Of a stretch of 64,000 bases of DNA, positions 34,046 to 43,447 are shown one piece after another. The notes below the pieces were generated by a model. It did not search any database. It was not told the DNA's origin and worked only from the letters and a program-made list of their open reading frames with translations. The stretch is from positions 124,001 to 188,000 of the forward strand of contig JACKAZ010000006.1 of NCBI GenBank assembly GCA_020634795.1, read 5' to 3'. The stretch is from Ardenticatenales bacterium (GTDB lineage: Bacteria > Chloroflexota > Anaerolineae > Ardenticatenales > Ardenticatenaceae). Position 1 is the first letter of the stretch. The number at the start of each line of letters is the position of its first letter. Position numbers and translations under genes: made by a program.

Positions 34046-35554
34046 CTAAGGATGGGACAACAGCCGCTCTTCACTCTGCCGACGCGCGATCTGGCGCGGG
34101 AGCGTGGTGCGCCCCGTGCGCTCGCTAGCCACCGCGATCTCTTCGGGGCTGGGCAAGGGCAGCGTCACCCAGAAGGTCGACCCGTGGCCCTCACGGCTCT
34201 CCACACGGATGGCGCCATGGTGCATCTTCACAATCCACTCCACGATCGACAGCCCCAAACCCGTTCCCCCCACATCGCGCGTCCGTGCTGAATCGACGCG
34301 ATAGAAGCGTCGGAAGATGTTGGCCTGCGCCTCGTCGGAAATGCCGATGCCTGTGTCCTGTACCGCGATGCGCGCCTCTTCTTTTGCGCTCTCTTTCCAA
34401 AGCGAGAGGGTGATCTCCCCCTCTGCGGTATACTTGATGGCATTGTCCACCAGATTCAGCAGCAATTGGCGCAGTCGATCCGCATCCCCCACAATCGTCA
34501 CTTGGTCTTCATGGCCCAGCCGCAGCCGCAGCGGTCGGCCCGATGCGCTAATCAGAAGCTGCCCTTGACGATAGACTTCGAGCACCAGTGTGTCCAATTC
34601 GACCACGTTACGCGCCAGCGGCTCGCCGCCGTCGGCGCGGGCCAGCAGGAGCAGATCGTTGACCAAGCGGTAGAGGCGATCCACCTCGCTCTCCAGCAGC
34701 TCGATCGCTTCGTCACCCAAAATGCCCCGCTTGGCCAGATCGATGTTGCCGCGCAAGGTCGTGAGCGGGGTGCGCAACTCGTGGCTGACATCCGCAACGA
34801 AGCGCTGCTGGTTGCGCAGCACCTCGTCTAAGCTGTCCAACATCTCGTTGAAGGCATCCACCAAGCGGCCAATCTCGTCGGTGTTGGGATGGGGCGGCAG
34901 GCGGCGCAGTTGGCCGATCTCCTTGCTGCGCGCGATGGCCAAGGCATTCTCGGTGATGTGCGCCACCGGTTCGATGGCGCGATTGGCCAGCCAGGGCGCG
35001 GTGAAGAGCGCCAGTAGCATCGTCCCCGCGCCGCCGATCACGATGAAGTAGAGCAGCCATTGCTGCGCCACATCGATATCGGCCACCGAGCGGGCCACCA
35101 CCACCGAATAGCGCCCCCCGTCGGTCGATGCGACCGGATAGACCAACATCTTGATCGGCTCTTGCTGCAGTTTCGTGCGCTGGATCGGGATCTCCAGATC
35201 GTTCTGCAGCGTGGTCAGCATATCCGCCGTGACGGGCAGGGTCAGTCGTCCCAGATTGGCGCTGCGGTTGATCACGCGGCCATTGAGCCGCACTTCGATG
35301 AAGGTATTGGCCAGCGCGCGGGCGGGGATGGGAACCGGCTCGCCATTTTCGCCGGTCAGCACCGCTTGGTCGGCGGTGAGCGCCCGTTGCAGCGCCATTG
35401 CCGCCTGCTGGGCACCAGTCACGAGGGACTGATCGACCTCCCGTTCCAGCAAGGTGCGGGTGCCAACCAAGACTACTGCCGCAAAAATCACCATGGAAAG
35501 CAGCAGCAGCGCCGCATACCAGAGAATCATGCTCAGCCGGATGGAGATTGACAC
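34046..35554 (-). CDS. Sensor histidine kinase (OmpR-type system)
   Basis: 502 residues. Two membrane helices (about 9-31 and 168-190) enclose an extracytoplasmic sensor domain. HAMP follows (about 190-245), then HisKA with VSHELRTPLTTLRGN (His about 256) and the ATPase domain with NLVDNAIKYT (N box), DTGIGIS (G1) and GTGLGLSIVEW (G2). It autophosphorylates His and passes the phosphate to the response regulator encoded 12 nt upstream. The layout resembles MprB/ArlS-like kinases. The signal is unknown. The C-terminal 30 residues are polar and poorly conserved. Confidence 0.92.
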   Translation of the reverse strand: MSISIRLSMILWYAALLLLSMVIFAAVVLVGTRTLLEREVDQSLVTGAQQAAMALQRALTADQAVLTGENGEPVPIPARALANTFIEVRLNGRVINRSANLGRLTLPVTADMLTTLQNDLEIPIQRTKLQQEPIKMLVYPVASTDGGRYSVVVARSVADIDVAQQWLLYFIVIGGAGTMLLALFTAPWLANRAIEPVAHITENALAIARSKEIGQLRRLPPHPNTDEIGRLVDAFNEMLDSLDEVLRNQQRFVADVSHELRTPLTTLRGNIDLAKRGILGDEAIELLESEVDRLYRLVNDLLLLARADGGEPLARNVVELDTLVLEVYRQGQLLISASGRPLRLRLGHEDQVTIVGDADRLRQLLLNLVDNAIKYTAEGEITLSLWKESAKEEARIAVQDTGIGISDEAQANIFRRFYRVDSARTRDVGGTGLGLSIVEWIVKMHHGAIRVESREGHGSTFWVTLPLPSPEEIAVASERTGRTTLPRQIARRQSEERLLSHP

Positions 35555-35566
35555 GGGTGTTGCCTG

Positions 35567-36247
35567 CTATTCGATCCGTAACGTGTAGCCCACGCCACGA
35601 ATCGTTTGAAGAAGCCGCACTTCGCCCTCCGCCTCCAACTTGCTGCGCAAGTAACGGACGTAGACCTCGATGATGTTGGATTCACCCCCGAAGTCGTAAC
35701 CCCACACCCGGTCGTAGATCTGTTCACGCGTCAGCACTTGGCGAGGGTGGCGCATGAAATATTCGAGCAGATCGAATTCCTTTGCGGTCAGCTCGATGGG
35801 TCGCTCATTCCGCCACGCTTGGCGCGTCAACAGATTCAGTTCCAACCCCTCGTAGCGCAACACCTCCTCGTCCGGCTCTTGGGCGCGGCGGCGCAGCAGC
35901 ACACGGACGCGGGCCAACAGTTCCTCGAAAGCAAAGGGTTTCACCAAATAGTCGTCGGCGCCCGTTTCCAACCCCTCCACCCGGTTCTGCACCGATTCTT
36001 TCGCAGTCAGCATCAGCACCGGCGTTTCGTCCACGGTGCGAATGCGGCGCAACACCTCCAGCCCGTCCATGCCGGGCAGCATCCAATCGAGGATGATCAG
36101 ATCCGGCACCGCGTCGCGGGCGGCGGCCAGCCCCCGCTCACCATTGTCGGCCACCGATACGGTGTAGCCCTCGTAGGCAAGGCCGCGAAAGAGCAAGTCG
36201 GCGATCTTTTTGTCGTCTTCGATAACGAGCAGTCGTTCTCCACTCAT
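35567..36247 (-). CDS. OmpR/PhoB-family response regulator
   Basis: 226 residues. The receiver domain (1-118) has the acidic pair EDD near 10, phospho-acceptor Asp in [13 protein letters not shown] (about 53), Thr in VLMLTAKES and Lys in [14 protein letters not shown]. The winged-helix DNA-binding domain (about 130-225) has [19 protein letters not shown] and [15 protein letters not shown]. It pairs with the kinase 12 nt downstream. No binding site can be assigned from the sequence. Confidence 0.93.
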   Translation of the reverse strand: MSGERLLVIEDDKKIADLLFRGLAYEGYTVSVADNGERGLAAARDAVPDLIILDWMLPGMDGLEVLRRIRTVDETPVLMLTAKESVQNRVEGLETGADDYLVKPFAFEELLARVRVLLRRRAQEPDEEVLRYEGLELNLLTRQAWRNERPIELTAKEFDLLEYFMRHPRQVLTREQIYDRVWGYDFGGESNIIEVYVRYLRSKLEAEGEVRLLQTIRGVGYTLRIE

Positions 36248-36398
36248 GGGGGTCCTGTTACGTGTTGCGTGTTGCGTGTTTGACTTCTCAGCCGCACGGG
36301 CGGGCGGTTGGATCAGCGATTGAGATCCGGTCTGCTACAGAGTGGCTTGGCTAAGCGACGCCATGAGCCGACTGTTCCGATTGCGATGCGCGAATCCC

Positions 36399-39377
36399 CT
36401 ACTCACTCCCCGTCAAGCGGTCGATCAATTGCTGCAGCGCGGGGCGATCCGCCTCTGGCGCGACCAGTAGCGCCCGCTCCGCCATCTGTCGCGCTTCTTG
36501 AAGTTGGCCGTTGTCGCGGTAGAGCAGGGCGAGGTTGGTGAGTGTATTGTAGTCATTCCCGTTCTCGGCCAGCAGCCCTTCACTGATCGTGATCGCCTGA
36601 TCCAGATCGCCCATCTCCGCGTAGAGGATCACCTTCCCCGTTTGCACCTGCCGATTGTCCGGATCGACCGTCAGCGCTTCGTCGTAGTAGGCCAGCGCCT
36701 CCGATGGCTTCTCCTGCAAACGGGCGATCTGCGCTTGGTAGAGGTAGGTCTCGATGAACTGGTCGTCGAGCGTGCGGGAATGGTCGAGCGCGGCTTCGGC
36801 CTCGTCGAACTGATCCATATCGGCCAGCAAAGTGGCATATTCGTTCCAGAGATAGGCATAGTAGGGCGACAGGTCGAGCGCTTCTTCGTAGAAGGCTTTG
36901 GCTTGCTCGCGATGGCTCGTGGCCGCCGCGCCGTCCTCGGCTTGGATCAGGTTGGCCCACGCACGATGGAGCGCGGCGAGGTTGCGCGGGTGGTCAGGGT
37001 TGAGCCGACTCTGCTGCCGTGCCGCCCGCAGCGTCTCATCCGCCTGTTGCAGCAGCCGATCGCGCTCGCCGGGGTTGGTGGCCATCGGTCCGCGCGCATT
37101 TTCCAGCAGGGTGCGGCCCAAGGAGAGCTGGTAGCTATCGATCGCCCCCCCGTAGCCGATCGCCGTTTGGTACATGGTGGTGGCGTTGGCCCATTCCGCC
37201 GCTTTTTCATAGGCATCGCCATAGCGGTTGAAGGCGTCGGCGCGCGAGATGTTCAGATTGCCAAGGATGAGCGGGAAGAGGGCAATCGCGGCCACGCCGT
37301 AGAGCGCGCCCTGCCAGCGCGGCCCGCGCAGCCACCCCGTGTGCGACGTGCCCCCCCGTTGCAACGCCCACGCCACCAGCCCCATCAGCACAAAAACAGT
37401 GATATAAAGGAAGGTGATGCTATTGGCGAAGTGGCGTGTCTGTGGCACCATCGCGCCGCCACCGGCGTTGGCCCACGGCGCGTAGATCAGGCTGAAGAGA
37501 AGCCAAGGGGTGATGGAGGCCAGCGCAAATTGCAGAAGACGTTGGCCCCACCCCCCATCGTTGGCGTCGGTGGCAACGAGTAGGGCGCCGAAGAGCCAAC
37601 TGCCGCCCATCAGCCAGAAGAGTTTCGCCGCGACCTCGTCGAAAGCCAGACCCATGTTGGGCAGATAAAAGATGTAAGTAAGAATGATGAGCAACAGTCC
37701 CATCAGCAACCCCATCGCCACGGGCAGGGGGGTCAGCCACGGACTTGCCGCGTCGTTTCGTCGTCGGCGCGTGGTGGGGCGCGGCGTGGGCGTGGCCGCA
37801 CCATCGTCGGGCGCGGCCAGCCCCATGCCCAGTACGACGATCAACGCGGTGAATGCCCAGAAATGGAGCCGCGTGGCGGCAATGGCGATCCCAAAGTGTA
37901 TTTCAACGAAGTGACCAATCACGGCCGCCAGCAAGGCGATCAGCAGCGGGCCGTTGGGGTGGCGGCCCAAGTCGTCGCGCGGCAGGGTGAAGGCCACGAT
38001 CAGCAGATAGCCGATCAGCCCGACCGCGATGCCCGCGGGCAGCCCCACGCCGGCCATGCGCCACGTCCCTTCCAACAGACGGGGCAGCAGTGCCCCCAAC
38101 ACACCCCCAAGCGCCACGGCAGCGGCATAGGTCAGCGCATGGCGACGTGCGGGCACAAGACCCAGCCAGCGCAAGGTGTAGAAGATGATCAAGAGGAAAA
38201 GGGCGCTCTGTGCCACAAAGCCAAGCAGCCCAATCGTGATGATGGCGTCGTAGCTTTCGTTGTGGGTTCGGTCGGGCGCTGCTTTGCGGCTCTCGACTTG
38301 GCCCAACGCTGGCGGATAAAAGGGCGGATAGACCGAGGCGATGGTTTCTGGCCCGTAGCCGATCAGTGCCCGCGCGGGGTCGGACGCGATCAGATCGGTC
38401 GCCCCCTCCCAGATCAGGGTGCGGGCCAGCCCTGTGCCGCTGCTCGTTTCCAGCACGCTGCCCAGCCGTCCGATGTAACGCACTTCCCGCAGCGGGGCCA
38501 AGGGGCTGTTCGGCAGATTGAAAAGCAGCAGGAAGGCCATCGCAACGCCCGTCAGCCCAATGAGGCTGAGCGTGACCTTGCGGCTAAGGGGCAGGGCATA
38601 GAGGATGCCGAAGCAGACCAGCCCCACGCCGAGGCCGATCAGTGGCCCACGGCTCTGCGAAAAGAGAATCGCGACCGATTGCAGCAGCAGGATCAACCCA
38701 TAAGTGGGGACACGCAACAACGCGACGCCGTCCGGCGGACCCACGCGGTGCCCTTGTCGCCAGCGGCGGCCCGCTTCCAGCAAGCGCATCAACGTCAGCG
38801 GCACCACCATGATCAGGTAGGCCGAGAGGAAGATGGGGTTACCCGCCGTGCTGCTGACCCGCTCCACCACGTCGCCGCCCCACGGGATCGGGTCGATGCC
38901 CTGGTTTTGCATGATGCCATAGAGACAGGCGGGGACGGAGGTCCAGATCACGACGGTCAGCAGCCGCTTCACCTGAGAGTCTCGTCGTACCAAAAGTAGG
39001 ATCGCCACGAAGAACGCCAAATAGCTCAGCCAAGTTAGGCTCCCTTGGCGGCGGATGTAGTCGCCCAAGAGCGAGACCGAGGGCTGCACACTGAAGGCGG
39101 TCGAGATCAGGTAAAGTGCCGCCAGAAGCAGCGCGGGCAACAGGAGCGGCAGCCGCCAGAAGGAGCGCTCCGCCACCTGCAAGCTGTCACGCCCCTGTTC
39201 AACGATCCAAATCAGCAGCGCCAAGAGCACGACCAGGGCGATCGAGCGCATCAATGGCACCTTATCTTCCTCAAAGATCCGTTCCGTGAAGGGGTTGAAG
39301 AAGATTGGGACGGCCATCAATGCGATCAGCCAACCGCTTTCGGCCAGCCGTTCGGCCCATTGGCTCAGTTTGGTCAT
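36399..39377 (-). CDS. O-antigen-ligase-type membrane protein with TPR tail
   Basis: 992 residues. The first ~700 residues are polytopic, with a Wzy_C/O-antigen-ligase-like part containing SSTAGNPIFLSAYLIMVVPL, FSQSRGPLIGLG and the long periplasmic loop with TSSGTGLARTLIWEGA and RTHNESYDAI, where the conserved His of ligases sits. A Gly/Ala-rich interdomain stretch follows. The last ~250 residues are tetratricopeptide repeats (AKAFYEEALDLSPYYAYLWNEYA, ALAYYDEALTVDPDN). Such ligase-TPR fusions are common in Chloroflexota and Planctomycetota. A role in joining or polymerising surface glycans is likely; the TPRs may recruit partners. The gene appears monocistronic. Confidence 0.88.
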   Translation of the reverse strand: MTKLSQWAERLAESGWLIALMAVPIFFNPFTERIFEEDKVPLMRSIALVVLLALLIWIVEQGRDSLQVAERSFWRLPLLLPALLLAALYLISTAFSVQPSVSLLGDYIRRQGSLTWLSYLAFFVAILLLVRRDSQVKRLLTVVIWTSVPACLYGIMQNQGIDPIPWGGDVVERVSSTAGNPIFLSAYLIMVVPLTLMRLLEAGRRWRQGHRVGPPDGVALLRVPTYGLILLLQSVAILFSQSRGPLIGLGVGLVCFGILYALPLSRKVTLSLIGLTGVAMAFLLLFNLPNSPLAPLREVRYIGRLGSVLETSSGTGLARTLIWEGATDLIASDPARALIGYGPETIASVYPPFYPPALGQVESRKAAPDRTHNESYDAIITIGLLGFVAQSALFLLIIFYTLRWLGLVPARRHALTYAAAVALGGVLGALLPRLLEGTWRMAGVGLPAGIAVGLIGYLLIVAFTLPRDDLGRHPNGPLLIALLAAVIGHFVEIHFGIAIAATRLHFWAFTALIVVLGMGLAAPDDGAATPTPRPTTRRRRNDAASPWLTPLPVAMGLLMGLLLIILTYIFYLPNMGLAFDEVAAKLFWLMGGSWLFGALLVATDANDGGWGQRLLQFALASITPWLLFSLIYAPWANAGGGAMVPQTRHFANSITFLYITVFVLMGLVAWALQRGGTSHTGWLRGPRWQGALYGVAAIALFPLILGNLNISRADAFNRYGDAYEKAAEWANATTMYQTAIGYGGAIDSYQLSLGRTLLENARGPMATNPGERDRLLQQADETLRAARQQSRLNPDHPRNLAALHRAWANLIQAEDGAAATSHREQAKAFYEEALDLSPYYAYLWNEYATLLADMDQFDEAEAALDHSRTLDDQFIETYLYQAQIARLQEKPSEALAYYDEALTVDPDNRQVQTGKVILYAEMGDLDQAITISEGLLAENGNDYNTLTNLALLYRDNGQLQEARQMAERALLVAPEADRPALQQLIDRLTGSE

Positions 39378-39519
39378 GGTATGTGAGTGGGTCGTGGCAT
39401 TTAAGAGTTCAAGGGTTGATGCGTGTTGACGTGCGGGCGTTCTCCCATCGCTACATCAACGCTTCTCGTGTTGCGTTCTGCGTGCGGAGCCTGCCCTGAG
39501 CGAAGCGCAAGCTTCTGCG

Positions 39520-40287
39520 TTACTGGACGCCGTTGCCAGTGGCGGGCGAGAGAGCGCCCACCGGACGGGCGATCACGATCACGCGATGGCTGTTTGATTC
39601 GTAGGGCCAGCAGGAGACGAGGGTCAGTCGTTCGTCGGCCGTTTCTTGGATGAATTTTGCATTTTCCGCTTGGATCTCGGGCGGCTGGTTCTGCTCGGCC
39701 ACGATGTACTTCTCTTCAACGACATAGCTGAAGGCTTGGCCGACCGTATCCAGCTCGACGCGGTCCCCCGGCTCCAAGTCGACGAGGTAGCGGAAGACTT
39801 CGCCATCGACATTGTGGTGGGCGCTGACAACCGTGTTGCCGCCGTTGCCGGGCAGCGCCGAATTCTTGTGCCAACCGGCGGCAAAGGCGGGCACGACCCA
39901 TTCGCTGAACCATTCGCCGCTGTCATCCTCGCGCGTTTCCCAGCCCATTTCGACGATGGGGGCGTCGAGCGCAATGGTGGGTGCGATGATGCGCGTCGGC
40001 GGTTCGGGCGGGCGCGGTGTCAGGGCAACGGTCGCCGTCGGCAGGGCATCGCTCTCCGGCGCGGCCGCGCCATCCCCTTCACCATCGTTCACCGGCGGCA
40101 GAGTCACCGTGGCCAGTGGTGCGGCGTCGCGCTGGGGGACGCGGGTCACGGCAAGGACGACATGCTCGGCCCCGACGGTGTAGCGAAACGCGGCTTGCTG
40201 CCACCACGTCACTCCGCCGTAGAGCAGCAGGACCAGACCGCCCACGAGCATCAGGCGCGATAGCATTCGGCTGGTGGCACGGCTCAT
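39520..40287 (-). CDS. Sortase family protein
   Basis: 255 residues. One N-terminal helix (about 11-28) anchors it, with the catalytic domain outside. A Pro/Thr/Ala-rich linker leads to the sortase barrel (about 95-245) with RIIAPTIALDAPIVEMG, His in VVSAHHN (about 157), Cys in LTLVSCWPYE (about 225) and Arg in SNSHRVIVIA. These three form the transpeptidase triad. Sortases attach proteins to the envelope or join pilins; no clear LPXTG-type substrate is encoded nearby. It starts 3 nt after the lgt stop, so the two are co-translated. Confidence 0.9.
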   Translation of the reverse strand: MSRATSRMLSRLMLVGGLVLLLYGGVTWWQQAAFRYTVGAEHVVLAVTRVPQRDAAPLATVTLPPVNDGEGDGAAAPESDALPTATVALTPRPPEPPTRIIAPTIALDAPIVEMGWETREDDSGEWFSEWVVPAFAAGWHKNSALPGNGGNTVVSAHHNVDGEVFRYLVDLEPGDRVELDTVGQAFSYVVEEKYIVAEQNQPPEIQAENAKFIQETADERLTLVSCWPYESNSHRVIVIARPVGALSPATGNGVQ

Positions 40288-40290
40288 GGC

Positions 40291-41214
40291 TCAGGCTTTC
40301 TGCCGCAGCCGCTCTTCGTGGCGACGTTGCTGGCGACTCTTGCTTGGGCCGCCCCGTCCCATGATGAACGGGACCTCGTTCGGCTGGCGATGTCGCCACC
40401 AGATCAAGAAGAGCGCCAACACCACCACACCGATCCCGATCCACTGGGCAGTCGGCAGTCCGCCGATCGTCCACGCATCGGGCCGCTGAAATTCGACCAA
40501 GAATCGGCCGATCCCGTAGAGAATCAGATAGAGGCAGAAGATGTCACCCGGAAAGAGCCACGCTTTGAAGCGCCGACTGACCCATAAAAGCACCAACAGC
40601 GAGCCTAGTGCCCAGAGCGATTCGTAGAGAAAGGCGGGGTGAAATTTCTGATCGACGGGCAGGTCGACATACTGCGGCAGCCGATGGATCACATCAATCG
40701 TGATGCCCCACGGCAACGTGGTCGGCTCGCCATACAGCTCTTGGTTGAAAAAGTTGCCCCAGCGCCCAATCGCTTGACCCAAGATGAGGCCGACCGCGCC
40801 AATGTCCAACCATGTCGGCAGGTGGAGCTTGTGGCGGCGGCTGTACCACCAGACCACCAACGCCCCCCCCACGATGGCGCCAAATATCCCCAAGCCGCCT
40901 TCCCAGATCGCGAGTGCACGGGGGAAGGGGATTTGTAGGGAACCGAGCGCCAATTGGGTCCACGGCTCTTCAAGAAAGTAGTAGCGCGGCCCGGTCCCCG
41001 CGCCCGCCGGACTGGAGAAGACGTGGTAGAGTCGCGCGCCCAGAATGCCGCCGAGCATCGCCCAGACGAAGACATCCCAGACATACTCAGGGTTCTGGCC
41101 GCGCCACTTGGCGTAGCGGGCAGCGACCCACGCCGCCAGTAACGCCCCGCCGACGATCAGTAGGCCGTACCAGCGAAAAGCGAGTGGGCCTATTTGAAAT
41201 GCGATTGGATCCAT
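40291..41214 (-). CDS. lgt: Prolipoprotein diacylglyceryl transferase
   Basis: 307 residues from ATG 41212-41214 (MDPIAFQIGPLAFRWYG), the family's usual start; the longer open frame is not protein-like. Lgt moves diacylglycerol from phosphatidylglycerol onto the lipobox Cys, the first step of lipoprotein maturation. Seven helices, the signature GRWGNFFNQELYGEP and HPAFLYESLWAL are present, as is the N-terminal conserved RWYGLL. The C-terminus adds a basic tail (SKSRQQRRHEERLRQKA). Substrates in this window include the lipoproteins at 777, 20968 and 58807. It precedes a sortase gene by 3 nt. Confidence 0.94.
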   Translation of the reverse strand: MDPIAFQIGPLAFRWYGLLIVGGALLAAWVAARYAKWRGQNPEYVWDVFVWAMLGGILGARLYHVFSSPAGAGTGPRYYFLEEPWTQLALGSLQIPFPRALAIWEGGLGIFGAIVGGALVVWWYSRRHKLHLPTWLDIGAVGLILGQAIGRWGNFFNQELYGEPTTLPWGITIDVIHRLPQYVDLPVDQKFHPAFLYESLWALGSLLVLLWVSRRFKAWLFPGDIFCLYLILYGIGRFLVEFQRPDAWTIGGLPTAQWIGIGVVVLALFLIWWRHRQPNEVPFIMGRGGPSKSRQQRRHEERLRQKA

Positions 41215-41582
41215 ATGACACCGGATTGGGTAGGGTGAATAGCGAATGGTGAATGGGAGCGCTCTGAGGGTGCAGGCGCATGGGGAATGATTTGCGCCTG
41301 CAATCGGACGAGCCAGCGTCTTGCTGCACCGCTTAGATAATAGGCGGATGGGCCTATTATGTCCAGAGTATGGGGAGCAGTAGTCGGACGATTGAAGAAA
41401 AGCAGCCCAGTGTGATCGTGTTGCTTGTTGCGTATGAGACCCTGCCACTCCGGTGCCACAGGGGCCAGGTATCAGAATAGACAAGAGAGCTAACATTTCT
41501 GCGTCAACCGGTGGCCCGCTACGAACGAAACGCCATTTTCTGTCGCTCCCCGTGCTCAATTCACCCTCACGCGCTCTAAACT
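41215..41582. other. Divergent gap between lgt and secD, upstream part
   Basis: About 370 bases between the divergent lgt and secD genes. I see no gene, no repeat family and no clear minus-strand promoter for lgt. The secD promoter lies at the right end. Confidence 0.4.
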
Positions 41583-41611
41583 TTGACAGTGCAAAATCGT
41601 CACGGTATAAT
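41583..41611 (+). promoter_or_regulatory. secD: Perfect consensus sigma-70 promoter of secD
   Basis: TTGACA (41583-41588), exactly 17 nt, TATAAT (41606-41611). All twelve positions match the consensus. The predicted start near 41618 leaves a leader of about 110 nt before secD. Confidence 0.85.
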
Positions 41612-41676
41612 GCCCAGTCGAGCCGCCGCGCTGCATGATGGCGGTTTTCTGTTGTTGGCTTACCTATTCATCTGCG

Positions 41677-41700
41677 TGGCCCCCCGTTTGGGGGCTGCCA
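41677..41700 (+). promoter_or_regulatory. Hairpin in the secD leader
   Basis: TGGCCCCCC, a GTT(T) loop, then GGGGG-CT-GCCA: a 9-bp stem with a 2-nt bulge, about 28 nt before the secD ATG. No T-run follows, so it is not a terminator; it could control translation, as inducible leaders of secretion genes do elsewhere (inference). Confidence 0.4.
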
Positions 41701-41728
41701 CTAACTTTCAAGAAGTGGGCGACCCGTT

Positions 41729-43078
41729 ATGCAACGCACGACCGTATCCCTGATTGCCATCTTCCTGCTGGCCGCCATCGCCGCCTATATCGCCTATCCC
41801 TATGGCGATGGGGGTCGCGGCGGTCTGCCCCTTGCCAACAGGATCTACGAGGAAATCTTCTATCACTTCGGCCTCGATCTGCAGGGGGGTGTCCGCGTCC
41901 TGCTGGAAGCCGATCTGCCCGAGGGCCAGACGATCGATGGGGATCGCATGGAAGCGGCGAAGCAGATCATCGAGCGCCGCGTGAACGGCTTGGGCGTGAG
42001 CGAGCCGGTGGTGCAGCGCGTGGGCGACAACCGCGTGCTGGTGGAACTGCCGGGCGCCACCGACCCCGACCGCGCCGTGGCCGCCTTTGGGAATACGGGC
42101 CTGCTGGAATTCGTCGATGCAGGCGCGAACGGCATTCCTGAAGGGACGATGATCAACACCTCCGCGCAGCCGGAAGCGCAGCGTGACCCGACGCGCCAGA
42201 CCTACGAAGTGATTCTGACAGGGGATAAGCTCAAGCCGAACAGCGCCAATGTCGCCTTCGATTCCACGACCAATCGGCCGGTCATCCAGTTCGCCTTCCA
42301 AGATGGCGAACCCGCCGATGAGCTTTACCGGTACACCAGTGAGAACGTGGGCCGCTTCATGGCGATTGCGGTCGACAAAGAGATCATCTCGTCTCCCGTC
42401 ATCCAGAGCGCGATCCCGGGCGAAGGGGTGATTCAGGGGGAGGGCATCACGATCGAGGAAGCGGAAAACATCGTTCTGCAACTGAAATACGGCGCGTTGC
42501 CGGTGCCGTTGACGGTGATCGAGAACCGCACGGTGGGTGCTACGCTCGGTGCGGACTCGGTGCGTAAGAGTGCGATCGCAGGGCTGATCGGCTTGGCGGC
42601 GGTCGGGCTTTTCATGATCCTCTACTACCGGTTGCCCGGCGTGCTGGCCGTGGTCGCCCTGCTGATCTACACCCTGTTGGTGATGGCACTCTTCAAGCTG
42701 GTTCCCGTCACCCTGACTTTGGCCGGTATCGCGGGCTTCCTGCTGTCGGTGGGGATGGCGGTCGATGCGAATATTCTGATCTTCGAGCGGATGAAGGAAG
42801 AGCTGCGCTCCGGCAAGAGCTTACAGGCCGCGGTCAAGGCCGGTTTCGAGCGGGCGTGGCCGTCGATCCGCGACTCGAACGCTTCGACCCTGATCACCTG
42901 TGCCATCCTCTTCTTGTTCGGGGCCAACTTCGGTGCCAGTATCGTGCAGGGCTTCGCGCTGACTTTGGCGGTGGGTGTCTTGGTCTCGCTCTTCACCGCC
43001 ATCACCATCACACGCACCTTCCTGAACAGTGTGGTGGGCCGCCTCTCGCCGACCAATCATTGGTGGCTGGGGGTTTAA
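41729..43078 (+). CDS. secD: Protein translocase subunit SecD
   Basis: 449 residues. With SecF it uses the proton gradient to help release and pull proteins through SecYEG. The N-terminal helix (about 5-22), the GLDLQGGVRVLLEADL motif, the extracytoplasmic P1 domain (RVNGLGVSEPVVQRVGDNRVLVELPGA... in part) and the six-helix RND-type membrane part with GIAGFLLSVGMAVDANILIFERMKEE (about 330-356) are all present. No YajC gene precedes it. A perfect promoter lies upstream and ssb follows after 30 nt. Confidence 0.95.
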   Translation: MQRTTVSLIAIFLLAAIAAYIAYPYGDGGRGGLPLANRIYEEIFYHFGLDLQGGVRVLLEADLPEGQTIDGDRMEAAKQIIERRVNGLGVSEPVVQRVGDNRVLVELPGATDPDRAVAAFGNTGLLEFVDAGANGIPEGTMINTSAQPEAQRDPTRQTYEVILTGDKLKPNSANVAFDSTTNRPVIQFAFQDGEPADELYRYTSENVGRFMAIAVDKEIISSPVIQSAIPGEGVIQGEGITIEEAENIVLQLKYGALPVPLTVIENRTVGATLGADSVRKSAIAGLIGLAAVGLFMILYYRLPGVLAVVALLIYTLLVMALFKLVPVTLTLAGIAGFLLSVGMAVDANILIFERMKEELRSGKSLQAAVKAGFERAWPSIRDSNASTLITCAILFLFGANFGASIVQGFALTLAVGVLVSLFTAITITRTFLNSVVGRLSPTNHWWLGV

Positions 43079-43108
43079 GCGCGGTGTGAATAGACAAGGG
43101 AACATGGC

Positions 43109-43447
43109 ATGGTGGGGTTGAACAAGATTATGATCATCGGGCGGGTGGGGCGCAGGCCGGAGATGCGCTTCACGCCCAGCGGTGTGGCCGTCGCCCACCT
43201 GAGCGTGGCCGTGCCCCGTCAATGGACCACCAGCCACGGCGAACAGCGCCATGCCACGGAATGGTTCAACGTCGTGGCATGGAACAGCCTCGCCGAGCAA
43301 TGCCGCGAAAAATGCGTGGAAGATGCGCTGGTTTACGTGGAGGGCAGCCTGCAGACCCGCTCGTGGGAAGATGCACAGGGCACCGCTCATCAGCGCGTCG
43401 AACTGGTCGCCGAACAGCTTTCGCTGTTGGACGGCGCTAAGCCGTAA
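43109..43447 (+). CDS. ssb: Single-stranded DNA-binding protein, short form
   Basis: 112 residues. The OB-fold is clear: LNKIMIIGRVGRRPEMRFTPSGVAVAHLSVAV, ATEWFNVVAWNSLAEQC and DALVYVEGSLQTRSWEDAQG. The protein ends LSLLDGAKP right after the fold, without the Gly/Pro-rich linker and acidic DDDIPF-like tip through which SSB recruits repair and replication partners. It may be a second, specialised SSB rather than the replication one. It lies between secD and secF, 30 nt after secD. Confidence 0.9.
   Translation: MVGLNKIMIIGRVGRRPEMRFTPSGVAVAHLSVAVPRQWTTSHGEQRHATEWFNVVAWNSLAEQCREKCVEDALVYVEGSLQTRSWEDAQGTAHQRVELVAEQLSLLDGAKP

Noticed and set aside
37863..38999. 378-codon plus-strand open frame opposite the O-antigen-ligase/TPR gene
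   Set aside because: Composition is typical of antisense to membrane-helix codons (rich in Gln, Arg, His); no domain is recognised.
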